From positions 17,362,822 to 17,426,821 of the forward strand of contig NC_135570.1 of the NCBI RefSeq assembly GCF_964340395.1: a DNA stretch of 64,000 nt, given 5' to 3'. Shown in pieces: positions 1 to 10,632 of the stretch. This stretch comes from Glandiceps talaboti. Lineage: Eukaryota; Hemichordata; Enteropneusta; Spengelidae. The translations under genes and the position numbers were made by a program. The notes below the pieces were generated by a model. That model worked only from the letters and a program-made list of their open reading frames with translations, searched no databases and had not been told where the DNA came from. How positions within the stretch are numbered: position 1 is the first letter of the stretch; every line of letters begins with the position of its first letter.

Positions 1-532
1 GACAGACAGACAGACACAGACTTTCACCCACTAATACATCTCTTCCTTATGGAAGAAACCAGATTTAAACTGAATGCCCTTCCATAAGGGTATCGTCTTG
101 CTATCATAAATATAATTCAAAGTCCCTGTTCAATCCACACATTGCGCCCTCACTGTGCAATGAATATACAGAGGTCAATGTAACGGTCATCAGTGTTACT
201 ACAATTTTGTGAAGTAATACAAGTAGGCTAGATCATGAACAACTGTGTTGAAGATCAACAATTTCTTTCTGTAAGCTTATAGATTCATAATATTGTTATA
301 AATCATACTTTATTACACCTGATGAATGTGTTCAATGAAAGTGCTCACACCAAACAGCAGTAGCTTGATATTGGGAGAAATTGCAAAACAACAAGGTAAA
401 ATTAGAAAGTTCGACATTAATATCATACTTCCTAAATTTCTAATCGAAAATCTAAGAGATTTAAATTGAATGCCTCCTGTAAGGGAATCACCAATTATGC
501 AAATTACCCATTAAAATAATATTCAAACAAGC
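1..532. repeat. Dispersed LINE-tail-like repeats with short hairpins
   Basis: Begins with (GACA)n and CTTCCTTATGGAAG, a short hairpin. AGATTTAAACTGAATGCCC and CCATAAGGG then follow, and a second similar junction occurs near 455-505 leading into AATTATGCAAATTACCCATT. The same modules recur at 6360-6800, 21480-22380, 59000-60170 and 62640-63180. No coding signal. Confidence 0.65.
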
Positions 533-1559
533 AACCTATCGGTCAGAATAGCTCCGCTGTTTGTTTTTTTTTATTTAATTTTTTATTTTGGTGACATGTA
601 GAAGTGGTTCAGTTCTTCAGCTCTTCACTATGCAGTTTTGTTTTAGCGATGTAATAAAGTGGTTAGTGGTTTCATATGATGTCTCACTATAAAACACATT
701 TTACACAGAAAGTTGGTAATGTATTGTAATTTTATACCAGTCACCATTTTATAACAAAAATCTACTGTTATGAAAAATTGCACAAAATCTCAGAAAAAAA
801 ATGACTGGGAAATGCACACAAGAAAAAGAAAAAAAGAGGATTTTGAGGTTGGCTATAAATAATTCCAGTGTCTTACAGCTGTAACCCTGGAAAATTTTAA
901 TGATGAATGAAATAAACTACGGATCTAAAATAATTTTGAGGCAATTTGAATTTCAATTTTCTAACAAATTTACCAAGTCAACAACATTCAACTTGTACTA
1001 ATTGTAGTAGATATATATAGGGAAGTAATGTATTAATCGCCATCTTAGTTTCCGTATGGTGACAATCCCAAGTACCCGGAAGAGAGTCATTCTCAGCCAT
1101 ACGTTACAGTCGTAACACTCGTTCATGTTCGGTTACCTTTCACAAAGAAAACACAACGAAATGGTTGAAGTGATCTTTTTTTTTAATTTCTTTTCATCAC
1201 TACAACAAAATCTGCGTGATCAAAAGTGTTGTAAACTAAACCAGAAAGAATTATCGGACTGGCTAAACTTCCCGATGAACTGGAGTAAGGTCCAAGTCCA
1301 AGTAAGCCTCGATAGTACAATAGTGCGTGAGAAAATCGTCTCAAACTAGCGATACAACTTTCAAAATATAACTTGACATGTCTTCATTTGTTAGAGTTAT
1401 ACAATTCAAGATGGGTTTTCACTCGAAAACAACAATTCTGTGATTAATGACACTCTGAACGCAGCGATTTCTCGGACGATGTTACCACTGTAACGTATGG
1501 CTGACAACGACTTGCTTCCGGGTTAGTCCCTCGTGCATCCGGGTACCTGGGATTGTCGC
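533..1559. repeat. Direct duplication, copy A
   Basis: About 1.03 kb, closely repeated at 2347-5283 once two insertions are removed from the second copy. Shared landmarks include CCTATCGGTCAGAATAGCTC, AGTGGTTTCATATGATGTCT and CAACGAAATGGTTGAAGTGA. Copy A contains most of the TIR element at 1029-1593. Bases 1594-2346, between the copies, show nothing recognisable. Confidence 0.88.
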
Positions 1560-1593
1560 CATACGGAAACTAAGAAAGATGGCGATTAATACA
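1029..1593. mobile_element. MITE-like TIR element
   Basis: The ends are inverted repeats. The left end reads TGTATTAATCGCCATCTTAG and then a CAATCCCA..TACCCGG segment up to CATACGTTACAG; the right end is its complement with small indels, about 80-105 bp per arm. There is no transposase frame. Target duplication is unclear. Confidence 0.75.
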
Positions 1594-2734
1594 TACATCG
1601 TCTGATATTTTAATTTACAGAGTTTCTTGTGACCGGTGCCTGTCAGCAGACTCGGCCATTTTTTTCATTATTCCATTGTATTTAAACCTTGTACTTGACA
1701 TTTCGCAATATTTATAATTCTCAACAAAATACCTCAACATGCCTCACTTCGCTCGTACTCAAAGCAGCCCCGGTAGGATCACTGATGACATGACGAGAGA
1801 GAACCTTTTCGGATTTACATGTAAAACGGGGAAAGATACGCAAACATAATGCAAAGTCTGAAGCCAAATTAAAGTTGTAATTATTTTAATTATTTTTACT
1901 TGCCAAATATTTGCATTTTGGAAATGGCAAGACATGTTCATGACGTTTAACTTTACATGTGAACAGTCGGCCAATAAACAAAGTTTGGTCGATTCAATTC
2001 ACAGTTGGCAGTGAGACTGCTCTTGCATAACTTCAATTGCATGCCTAGGCATGCTTTACTTACGCAAGTTGTCTTAATTCTGGTTCACTGTCACTCCAAA
2101 TTGCACGACAATATAGAATTAATCACAAGTTACATGTTATCTGAAAACATCACACTTTTATAGTGGGTCTGAAGTGTGATTTTAGTGAGTACCAAGAACG
2201 TCCTGTGTTGTTACGTGCTGACTTGAAATTAACAAATCTAAATAAGCTATCCTCTGTGCATCAACACACCAGATATCAAAAGCAATCTGATAAGAAGTTT
2301 TCAAGGAGATGATGAAAATGTCATTTTTTGAAAAAAAAATCAATACAAGCGACCTATCGGTCAGAATAGCTCCGCTGTTTTTTTTTAAATTTTATTTTTT
2401 ATTTTGGTGACATGTAGAAGTGGTTCAGTTCTTCAGCTCTTTACTGTGCAGTTTTGTTTTAGCGATGCAATAAAGTGGTTAGTGGTTTCATATGATGTCT
2501 CACTATAAAACACATTTTACACAGAAGTTGGTAATGTATTGTACTTTTATACCATAGTCACCATTTTATAACAAAAATCTACTGCTATGAAAAATTGCAC
2601 AAAATCTCAGAAAAAAAATGACTGGGAAATGCACACAAGAAAAAGAAAAAAAGAGGATTTTGAGGTTGGCTATAAATAATTCCAGTGTCTTACAGCTTTA
2701 ACCCTGGAAAATTTTAATGATGAATGAAATAAAC

Positions 2735-2875
2735 TTAGAGGCTCCTTCTACCCTCAGTCTAGTTCAAGCTGCGTTTGGAGAACATTGCTAAATTTGTCTC
2801 TGCCTACCGAGTCAATCCCACCCACCATCCCCATCACCACCTTCGTTTACTTGTTCTAAATCAGGCAGTTCCTAG
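2735..2875. mobile_element. About 140-bp insertion of unknown type
   Basis: Present in copy B and absent at the matching point of copy A, where AAATAAAC is followed by TACGGATC. It is relatively C-rich with short pyrimidine runs. No inverted ends, A-tail or clear target duplication is visible. Confidence 0.55.
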
Positions 2876-3058
2876 GGATCTAAAATAATTTTGAGGCAAT
2901 TTGAATTTCAATTTTCTAACAAATTTACCAAGTCAACAACATTCAACTTGTACTAGTTGTAGTAGATATATATATAGGGAAGAAATGTATTAATCGCCAT
3001 CTTAGTTTCCGTACGGCGACAATCCCCAAGTACCCGAAAGAGAGTCATTCTCAGCCAA

Positions 3059-4808
3059 CAGGGTTCGACACTGGAGTAAAAAAGTCACTATCCCACAGGA
3101 CTAGTAAAATTGATAACGTAGTAGTCCTGCAAAAAATTTGGTGGTCCTATCTTTAAGTGCTTTCGCTTGTTCACTTAGGCTCTTCATCTCTCTTAGTTTT
3201 TGCTCTACTTCTAATTCACTTTTCCAAACCCCATATTTATTTCAAACCGTGTGTTGTAATTGAACTGTCTATTTCTTTGTAGTTGTTTGTGCATCATCAA
3301 CTCATTACTGTAATTTTATTCTCTTTTTTATGTTTTGGAGCTTCTTCTCTTTTTTTGTTGCTTTCTGTGAGTAGTTTGTCTTAATTGGGGGGGGGGGGGA
3401 GTAATAAGATATTATGTGGTCTTATTTCTAGCTTAAATGCTACATAACATTTCTGGTACACATTGATCTAACTATTGCATGTTTAAAAGACAAAAAATTA
3501 CCTTCCCATGGAGCAAGTCTTTATAGTGTTGTCCTTAGTGCATATTAGAATGTATTTACAACATAAAAATAAATAAATTTGAAGGTTACCAGCAGTTACA
3601 GCAAAATTTTGTTACTAATTACATGTACAAGTCACTTCGTCTATTTTCGTGTCTATGTACTTCCGGGTTGACATAAACGTTAAACGTGATACAGTCGGCC
3701 CTATAATTACTAAGACATGACAAAACCGTTCGCAAAATAAAGTTCAGGATTTTAATTTTTCAAACTGAATATCAATATCCACTACACATTCAATAACTGG
3801 TTTCGCATATTTAGAAATGTGCCCCAAAACATGAACACGGAACACGGAACACGGAACACGGAATCGTGTCAGTGTTACTAACTAAGTGAGCAGTTTCATT
3901 GTAGGCTGTAAGTTGTACAGGTAAAAAAAACCGATCATCACATCATGTAGGAAGTACAAAAACATAGAACACGTTGTTTTCTTGCTGAATAAACTCACTG
4001 AAATAACAACACGGTCAAATTGCGTCTTCGATTTTGACAGCCACCATTGTTATGATTGAGCTTCACTTAGTTCCGTTGAACGTGGCCGGGCGAACGCTGA
4101 CATCCAATTTGTACAGCGTTTTTACAAAGGGAGCTCGTCAATAACCTACCGAATAATTAACTCAGAAACGTAGTTTAAACACTAACTGATCTAAAAATTA
4201 CAGTTCAGAAAGACTACGCATCCGTACATAAATACGAATTCATGCGACAAAGTTTTCAACTTTACTATTTACTTGCTACAGTGTAGAGGCCAGCCTTACC
4301 CTTATTATACACATATCATCGTACAACTAATTTTATTGGCTATAATATTAGCTACATTTGAAATGTCTCACTTGATTGGCTCATCCTTCGCTATTCCCGT
4401 TTTCAAGAGACACCCTGCCAGAATAAAGTGCCACGTAGTACAGCAATGGCGCGAGATCGCCTGTTGGGCGACTTTCCCACCGGGTGTGCTTTTCGAAAAC
4501 TACACAACACATGCTTTTATGACACGGAATCATAGAAAATCTACCTCGTTTCCAAACTAATCGTAATTTTATCGCGAATAGACAACCGGAGTTGGTCAAA
4601 ATAGCAAATTAAAAATCAAATGAATTTTACTATGACCGTGAATTCATCATATAGCCGGTGGTTTGAATTCTGAGCTCCCTAATATACCTATCGAAAAGTC
4701 ACTATCCCGTCCGACTACCTGCAATGGGCATTTTAGTAACCTTTACTGGTCCTTACAGAAAGTTACTAGACTCGCGGGATAGCGGACCAGCGTGTATGTC
4801 GAACCCTT
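3059..4808. mobile_element. hAT-like non-autonomous DNA transposon
   Basis: Ends CAGGGTTCGAC (3059) and GTCGAACCCTTG (to 4809) form inverted termini resembling the CAGGGTTCGA type of hAT elements. Further inward ACTATCCC/GGGATAG also match. It interrupts the duplicated TIR element at TCTCAGCCA; GCCA is repeated at both flanks, fitting a degraded target duplication. No hAT transposase frame was found. Confidence 0.65.
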
Positions 4809-5283
4809 GCCATACGTTACAGCATAGACCCTCCTGGTTACAGTGGTGTAACACTCGTTCATGTTCGATTACCTTTCATAAAGAAAACACAACGAAATGG
4901 TTGAAGTGATCTTTTTTTTTAAATTTCTTTTCATCACAACAACAAAATCTGCACGATCAAAAGTGTTGTAAACTAAACCAGAAAGAATTATCGGACTGGC
5001 TAAACTTCCCGATGAACTGGAGTAAGGTCCAAGTCCAAGTAAGCCCCGATAGTACGTGAGAAAATCGTCTCAAACTAGCGATACAACTTTCAAAATATAA
5101 CTTGACATGTTAGAGTTATACAATTCAAGAAGGGTTTTCACTCGAAAACAACAATTCTGTGAATAATGACACTCTGAACGCAGCGATTTCTCGGACGATG
5201 TTACCACTGTACTGTAACGTATGGCTGACAACAACTTGCTTCTGGGTTAGTCCCTCGTGCATCCGGGTACTTGGGATTGTCGT

Positions 5284-5480
5284 GCATTACCACATCGGCA
5301 ATTTTGACGCTGTAATTTTGCCACCAATATTGATCGTACAAAAACAAAATTCCATAAATGAACCACAAAGTACTTTCCCTTTCAAAATGTGGTAATTTTA
5401 GAAAGAGTATTATCGTTTTTATTGACGACTGACTCTGTCAAAAATCGTTCGATACACTTCAGTTCAGGCATGGAAGACTT
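5284..5480. repeat. Dispersed repeat shared with 21320-21480
   Basis: Matches 21320-21480 in the same orientation: CAATTTTGACGCTG, CCATAAATGAACC, TTTCCCTTTCAAAATG and a TTTTATTGACG block align in order. Function unknown. The short frames in this stretch are not supported as genes. Confidence 0.7.
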
Positions 5481-5859
5481 CTCACAATGATAATGAGGTG
5501 CATATACTGGAATGAACCATTCTGTAGGAGGGGTGGAGAATTGGATTTGAAGTTTACAACCCTTTTTCGAACAAATATTTGTCATTCGGGCGCACAATGC
5601 ATAGAATTAAGACTATAGTACATATTACATTGCTTGTTTGACGTCAATAGTGTCTTTTGAAAAGTTGCACTTTACCTAAAGTCTCGCGGACTGATTTCCA
5701 ATATGGCGTCGGTCATAATACTCATTAACATATTCATTTTTTTTTCAAATTTCAAAAAAAAAATTATAAAAAATAGAAGAGAAGACGCGCTGACTTGAAA
5801 TTAACAAATCTAAGTAAGCTACCCCCTGTGCATCAACACACCAGATATCAAAGCAATCT

Positions 5860-6360
5860 GACTTGAAGTTTATGAGGAGTTGATGAAAATGTCGTTTTTG
5901 GAAAAAAAATCATAAAAAATTGAAAATGGCACAGATCAACTTGGCATGAACAAATCTGAATAGCCTCCCCCCAGGGAACATGCACACCAAATATCGAAGA
6001 ATTCCGACTGTCACTTTCGGAGTAGATAGTGAAAATATAAAAGTTTGACGGACACCTATGATTCACTCTACTCTCTATACCTCAATACCCACCTATACCT
6101 AAAGCTACGCTTTCAGCTTTCGCTGACAGTGGAGCTAAAAAATTGAAAATGGCACAGATCAACTTGGCATGAACAAATCTGAATAGCCTCCCCCAAGGGA
6201 ACATGCACACCAAATATCGAAGAATTCTGACTGTCACTTTCGGAGAAGATGATGAAATATAAAAGTTTGACATACACCAATGATTCCACCTATACTCTAT
6301 ACCTTAATACAACCTATACCTAAAGCTACTCTTTCAGCTTTCGCTGACAGCGGAGCTAAA
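5860..6360. repeat. Two tandem copies of a roughly 210-bp repeat
   Basis: CAGATCAACTTGGCATGAAC starts copies at about 5933 and 6152. Each ends with CTTTCAGCTTTCGCTGACAG followed by GGAGCTAAAAA. The short minus-strand frames here are duplicates of each other and not genes. Confidence 0.85.
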
Positions 6361-6820
6361 AATATGGTAATGAACGTTTTTTGACAAAGCCTAAGTACTA
6401 ACAATAATTAATTACGCAAAGTGTTCCCTAAATCTTTAGGTGAAATTGATAGTTTTTATAATACAAATTATGCACTCTGTTACATTTAACGTATGTACTA
6501 AATTGTATGGAAATTGAAGTATGCAGTCTAAAGATATTGCATAACTACCAAAACTCATTAATTAAGCAAATTATTTATTAACAGTGTAAGGTACATCAGC
6601 AAACATTATATAATACATCAACAAATTGTATAGGCCACATATGATTTGTTATTGTATGTACTGAATGGTATTGAAATTGAAGTACGCAGTCTTCAGATAT
6701 AGCCTAATTACCGAAACTCATTAATTATGCAAATTATTCATTAACACCATAAGGGACACACACACACACAGACATTTCTGCCCCAATAGTATCTTCTTCC
6801 TTACGGAAGGAAAATATGAC
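6361..6820. repeat. ATGCAAAT-containing dispersed repeat units
   Basis: Degenerate units of roughly 140 bp, each with a CATTAATTATGCAAATTA-type motif, ending in a short CA run and CCTTACGGAAGG hairpin near 6805. Bases 6821-7260 show nothing recognisable. Confidence 0.7.
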
Positions 6821-7266
6821 ATTTTTGGTCCAATTTACCAAATATTTACCATGAATTTCACTCTAAGTATCCATATTTATTGTAAGGATACAAATATAAA
6901 TACAAATATATTAAAATATCTACCAAGATCTTAAAAGAGCTACAGATTCTTGTCGAAAATGTCAATTTTGGGTGAAAAAATTACAGTTTTGGTCAAATTT
7001 CTTACATATGTGCAAACATTTTTTGGAGTACATTTTAAGTTTGGTATTAGCATACTATGCACAAATGATATCTGCAAAGATCGTGTAGTAACCAAGACCT
7101 CCTACAACAAACTCCTATTTCTAGAAGGTTTTTCAGGGGTCAGCCCACGGACTACTATCTAAATTGTTCTTGGGGAACATAAAATGTGTATGATACGCAC
7201 AGTCTTTCGGCAACGCCTTCGATATTTCTACTGTAAATCAGTCTCATAATCTGGTTCAATCTTTGC

Positions 7267-7912
7267 TACTGTCAGTGTTTGATTGGCTAACAACCTTTAT
7301 AAAAATTGTCAGTGTTTGATTGGCTAACAACCTTTATAAAAATTGTCAGTGTTTGATTGGCTATCAACTTTTGACAAAATTGTCAGTGTTTGATTGGCTA
7401 ACAGCTTTTGACAAAATTGTCAGTGTTTGATTGGCTAACAACCTTTATAAAAATTGTCAGTGTTTGATTGGCTAACAACCTTGGACAAAAATTGTCAGTG
7501 TTTGATTGGCTATCAACTTTTGACAAAAATTGTCAGTGTTTGATTGGCTAACAGCCTCAGACAAAAATTATCCGCGTTTGATTGGCTAACAACCTTGAAC
7601 AAAAATTATCAGTGTTTGATTGGCTAACAGCTTTTGACAAAATTGTCAGTGTTTGATTGGCTAACAGCCTCAGACAAAAATTATCCGTGTTTGATTAGCT
7701 AACAACCTTGGACAAAAATTGTCAGTGTTTGATTGGCTAACAGCTTTTGACAAAATTGTCAGTGTTTGATTGGCTAACAGCCTTAGACAAAAATTGTCAG
7801 TGTTTGATTGGCTAACAGCTTTTGACAAAATTGTCAGTGTTTGATTGGCTAACAGCCTTAGACAAAAATTGTCAGTGTTTGATTGGCTAACAACCTTGGT
7901 CAAAAATTGACT
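7267..7912. repeat. 37-bp tandem array with inverted CCAAT box
   Basis: Seventeen units, each with CAGTGTTTGATTGGCTAACA followed by a variable spacer of 15-18 bases. GATTGG is the reverse of a CCAAT box and is kept in 16 of 17 units. The 91-residue minus-strand frame here is a by-product. Bases 7913-8320 and 8561-9128 hold no feature apart from a G run at 8547. Confidence 0.95.
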
Positions 7913-8320
7913 ATAATAAATTGATAACAGCTTCTTGTAGTACATCCCTTATGGTGCTGACGAGATGTCAGTAAAAAATTTGGATTCGTTTCCAAAAAAA
8001 TGTAAGTAGAAATTTTCACTTGATGCAAATGTTTAGTTATTTACATGATAAAAGTGTAGTTATTATAAATCAAAATTACATGAAGTCTATTCAATGATCA
8101 CTAAAAATACTCGAAAATCAAGCATCTGGAATATCTTTAATTGTGCATTATGGGTTGTGTGGTGCATTATGGGTAGTGTGGTCATAAACAGCAAACAATC
8201 AAACACTGGTAGTGGTAAATATGAAATATTGTGTCACATCATTTTTATAACCACACACAATACTTTGAAATTAGTCTAAGGATCCAGCTCTATCCTTGTA
8301 TGAAGGTTCTCCTTGTCAAT

Positions 8321-8560
8321 AAGGGTGACACAATTTTTTTTTCTGTTTCTCATTACCTGACTGTCCCAACTTTTCAGCTCTGACGAGAAAATCAAATTTT
8401 ATTTTCACCCACCTCTAATATTTGCAGAACAGTATCCTTTCTGGAAAGAACGAACAAGTGTCTGGACTGTTGATGTCATCTACAGTCATGTGACGCAGTG
8501 ACGTTTATTCATGAACAGAGTATTTTACGATGGAAGTTAGTCAAAGGGGGGGGGGGGGGG
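8321..8560. repeat. Segment shared with 58231-58480
   Basis: Aligns in the same orientation with 58231-58480 through TTTTCAGCTCTGAC, CACCTCTAATATT, AAGTGTCTGGACTGTTGA and CATCTACAGTCATG, with indels. On the minus strand the 58 kb copy stays open between a Met and a GT while this copy has a stop. Confidence 0.75.
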
Positions 8561-9128
8561 GTTGTGAAGCTACCTTCCCCCTCCCCCTGTACTTAATAAA
8601 AAAAAAGAGAGGAGGAAAAGGAGAGGCAGAGATTACATGAACAAAATGATTTTGACACACTGCCCGACCGACCAACCCATAATTCTCGCTACCTGCAATA
8701 CAATTCTACACATCACTGTGGAGTCAAATGGAATGAAGTCGTGCGACAATGCGTTCTAATGTCGACAACTACACTTCCGGTCGGCTATGCTAATACACAG
8801 GAATGTTTCTTTCCCATTTTCAGTTGTAGACATCTCTTGTAATTTTGCTCTGGAAAGATACTGTACATATTTAAATTGCCCACCTCCACAATTATATGAG
8901 CTTAAAACATGCGTTTATCTTATTTGTTACAAATTAAACTGTTTGGAAGAAACATTCATGTGTATTGACATAGACGACCAGAAGTGTAGGTGTCCACAAA
9001 TACAAGCGCGGTCACAAGACTGCATTCCATTTGACTCCTTAGCGATGCATAGAATTGTATTGCAGATAGTGAGAATTGCTTATGAGAAACAAAAAATAGA
9101 GTCATCCTAACCCAATGTACAGACTTAC

Positions 9129-9309
9129 CCATAAAGAAAGTAGCAAAGAATCCACTCTTAGACACTGTGTTATCTGATCTGAATTCAACTCTCATACTGT
9201 TGTGATGTGATGTAATTGTCTCTGGTAACTGATCACCACAAAACTTGCCATGTAAAGGAGAGTCCTTAGCTATCCCACTCCGTATCTCGACATAGTCATA
9301 TTTACATAC
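9129..9309 (-). CDS. tolloid-like: Tolloid exon: second half of CUB3
   Basis: A 181-bp phase 0 to phase 1 exon. It encodes [20 protein letters not shown], then [20 protein letters not shown] and [20 protein letters not shown]. It joins in frame to the exon at 16466 to form ...EGND-VCKYDY, as in CUB3 of tolloids. The donor G|GTAAGTC should lead to the second EGF exon, but none was found in the remaining 9.1 kb, so the gene continues past the left edge. The open frame extends past both splice sites; only 9129-9309 is coding. Confidence 0.96.
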
Positions 9310-9378
9310 CTGTATAAACAATAAACATTTACTTCATAAACATAAATAAAAACAACAACAAAATAAATAAACTGAAGG

Positions 9379-9402
9379 CCCCCCCCCCCCCCCCCCCCCC
9401 CG
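9379..9402. repeat. Poly-C run
   Basis: An uninterrupted C tract in the intron just upstream of the CUB3 exon. Length in such tracts is often unreliable. Confidence 0.95.
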
Positions 9403-9543
9403 ACAGTACAGGCCTTTCACATTGATAGGTATTCTAACAATTTGAAACAAACTTAAGAGTTGAAACATAACATTGTACTAAATAAATAAATACATTTATT
9501 TTCTATTTAATCATACATGTACATCTTTGTTATGGCTATTCTG

Positions 9544-10145
9544 AATCCTTATACTATATTTTTACAAAGCTCCTTATGTCAATCATATTTCTTACAAAGC
9601 TCCTTATGTCACTGATATCATGACAATCATATTTCTTACAAAGCTCCTTATGTCAATCATATTTCTTACAAAGCTCCTTATGTCACTGATATCATGACAA
9701 TCATATTTCTTACAAAGCTCCTTATGTCAATCATATTTCTTACAAAGCTCCTTATGTCACTGATATCATGACAATCATATTTCTTACAAAGCTCCTTATG
9801 TCAATCATATTTCTTACAAAGCTCCTTATGTCACTGATATCATGACAATCATATTTCTTACAAAGCTCCTTATGTCAATCATATTTCTTACAAAGCTCCT
9901 TATGTCACTGATATCATGACAATCATATTTCTTACAAAGCTCCTTATGTCAATCATATTTCTTACAAAGCTCCTTATGTCACTGATATCATAATATCATA
10001 TTTCTTACAAAGATCCTTATGTCAATCACATTTCTTACAAAGCTCCTTGTCAGTCATATTTTTATAAAACTCCTTATGTCACTCATATTTCTTAAAAAAC
10101 TCCTTATGTCACTCATATTTTTATATGTCACTCATATTTCTGACA
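9544..10145. repeat. 74-bp higher-order tandem array
   Basis: Built from CATATTTCTTACAAAGCTCC plus TTATGTCA. A 30-bp form and a 44-bp form carrying CTGATATCATGACAA alternate, giving a 74-bp period for at least five cycles. The array decays into irregular units after 10010. Confidence 0.95.
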
Positions 10146-10183
10146 GGACTTCTTTATAACACTTGTCACAAGTACAACTAGTA

Positions 10184-10370
10184 ACACTGAAGTAAAGCAC
10201 TTTCTATGTGCTACACTTATGTATAGCATTCATATCAAGTGCACAAATATACTGTTTCAATTGGTTTATTTACAAGCCTAGCATGTGGCCTTTCTAATGT
10301 GCTCAATTAGCAAATGAAACAATATACTTTTACACTTGATATGGAAACTATAAACAATTGAAAGGGCCCC
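10184..10370. mobile_element. Foldback element, second copy
   Basis: Related to 46027-46231: AAGTAAAGCACTTTCT, TATAGCATTCATATCAAGTG, AAGCCTAGCATGTGGCC and TACACTTGATATG align in order. The right terminal arm is lost. Bases 10371-10632 show nothing else. Confidence 0.85.
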
Positions 10371-10632
10371 CTGTGCCTTCATTTTTCTAACAAGGGTGAA
10401 CAAATACAAATATCTAGTAGTGAATAATGACACTAATTTATAATTAACAAAAGTAAAAAAAAAAAAAAATGTTTGTTCCCAATAATATGACTTCATGAAT
10501 TAAGGTAGGTAGGTCAAAATATTATTTCATTTTTTTTCTTATAGAAATTGCTTCAAACAAAAGACAGGATACTCGTTAGTCACAATATTTCTGTGATAGT
10601 TTGATGAGGTGTAAAAGATAAAAACGAAGACA

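Larger units (their letters stand above)
2347..5283. repeat. Direct duplication, copy B, carrying two insertions
   Basis: Homologous to 533-1559 but 1.9 kb longer. The extra DNA is a roughly 140-bp segment at 2735-2875 and the hAT-like element at 3059-4808. Subtracting both leaves about 1.05 kb, matching copy A. Copy B loses the outer part of the right inverted end at about 5283. Confidence 0.87.

Noticed and set aside
3059-4808. hAT transposase gene
   Set aside because: Only short frames (for example 4273-4560) with no hAT dimerisation or DDE motifs.
7267-7912. CRISPR-like repeat and spacer pattern
   Set aside because: The spacers are themselves a few recurring variants; simple tandem repeat.
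8787-9110. Cys-containing 107-residue plus-strand frame
   Set aside because: It overlaps the intron side of the tolloid CUB3 exon, shows no ordered Cys pattern, and was not EGF- or CUB-like on either strand.
1-9128. Second EGF or CUB4 exon of tolloid
   Set aside because: Searched the minus strand for the DEC entry and CUB start motifs next to splice sites; none found.
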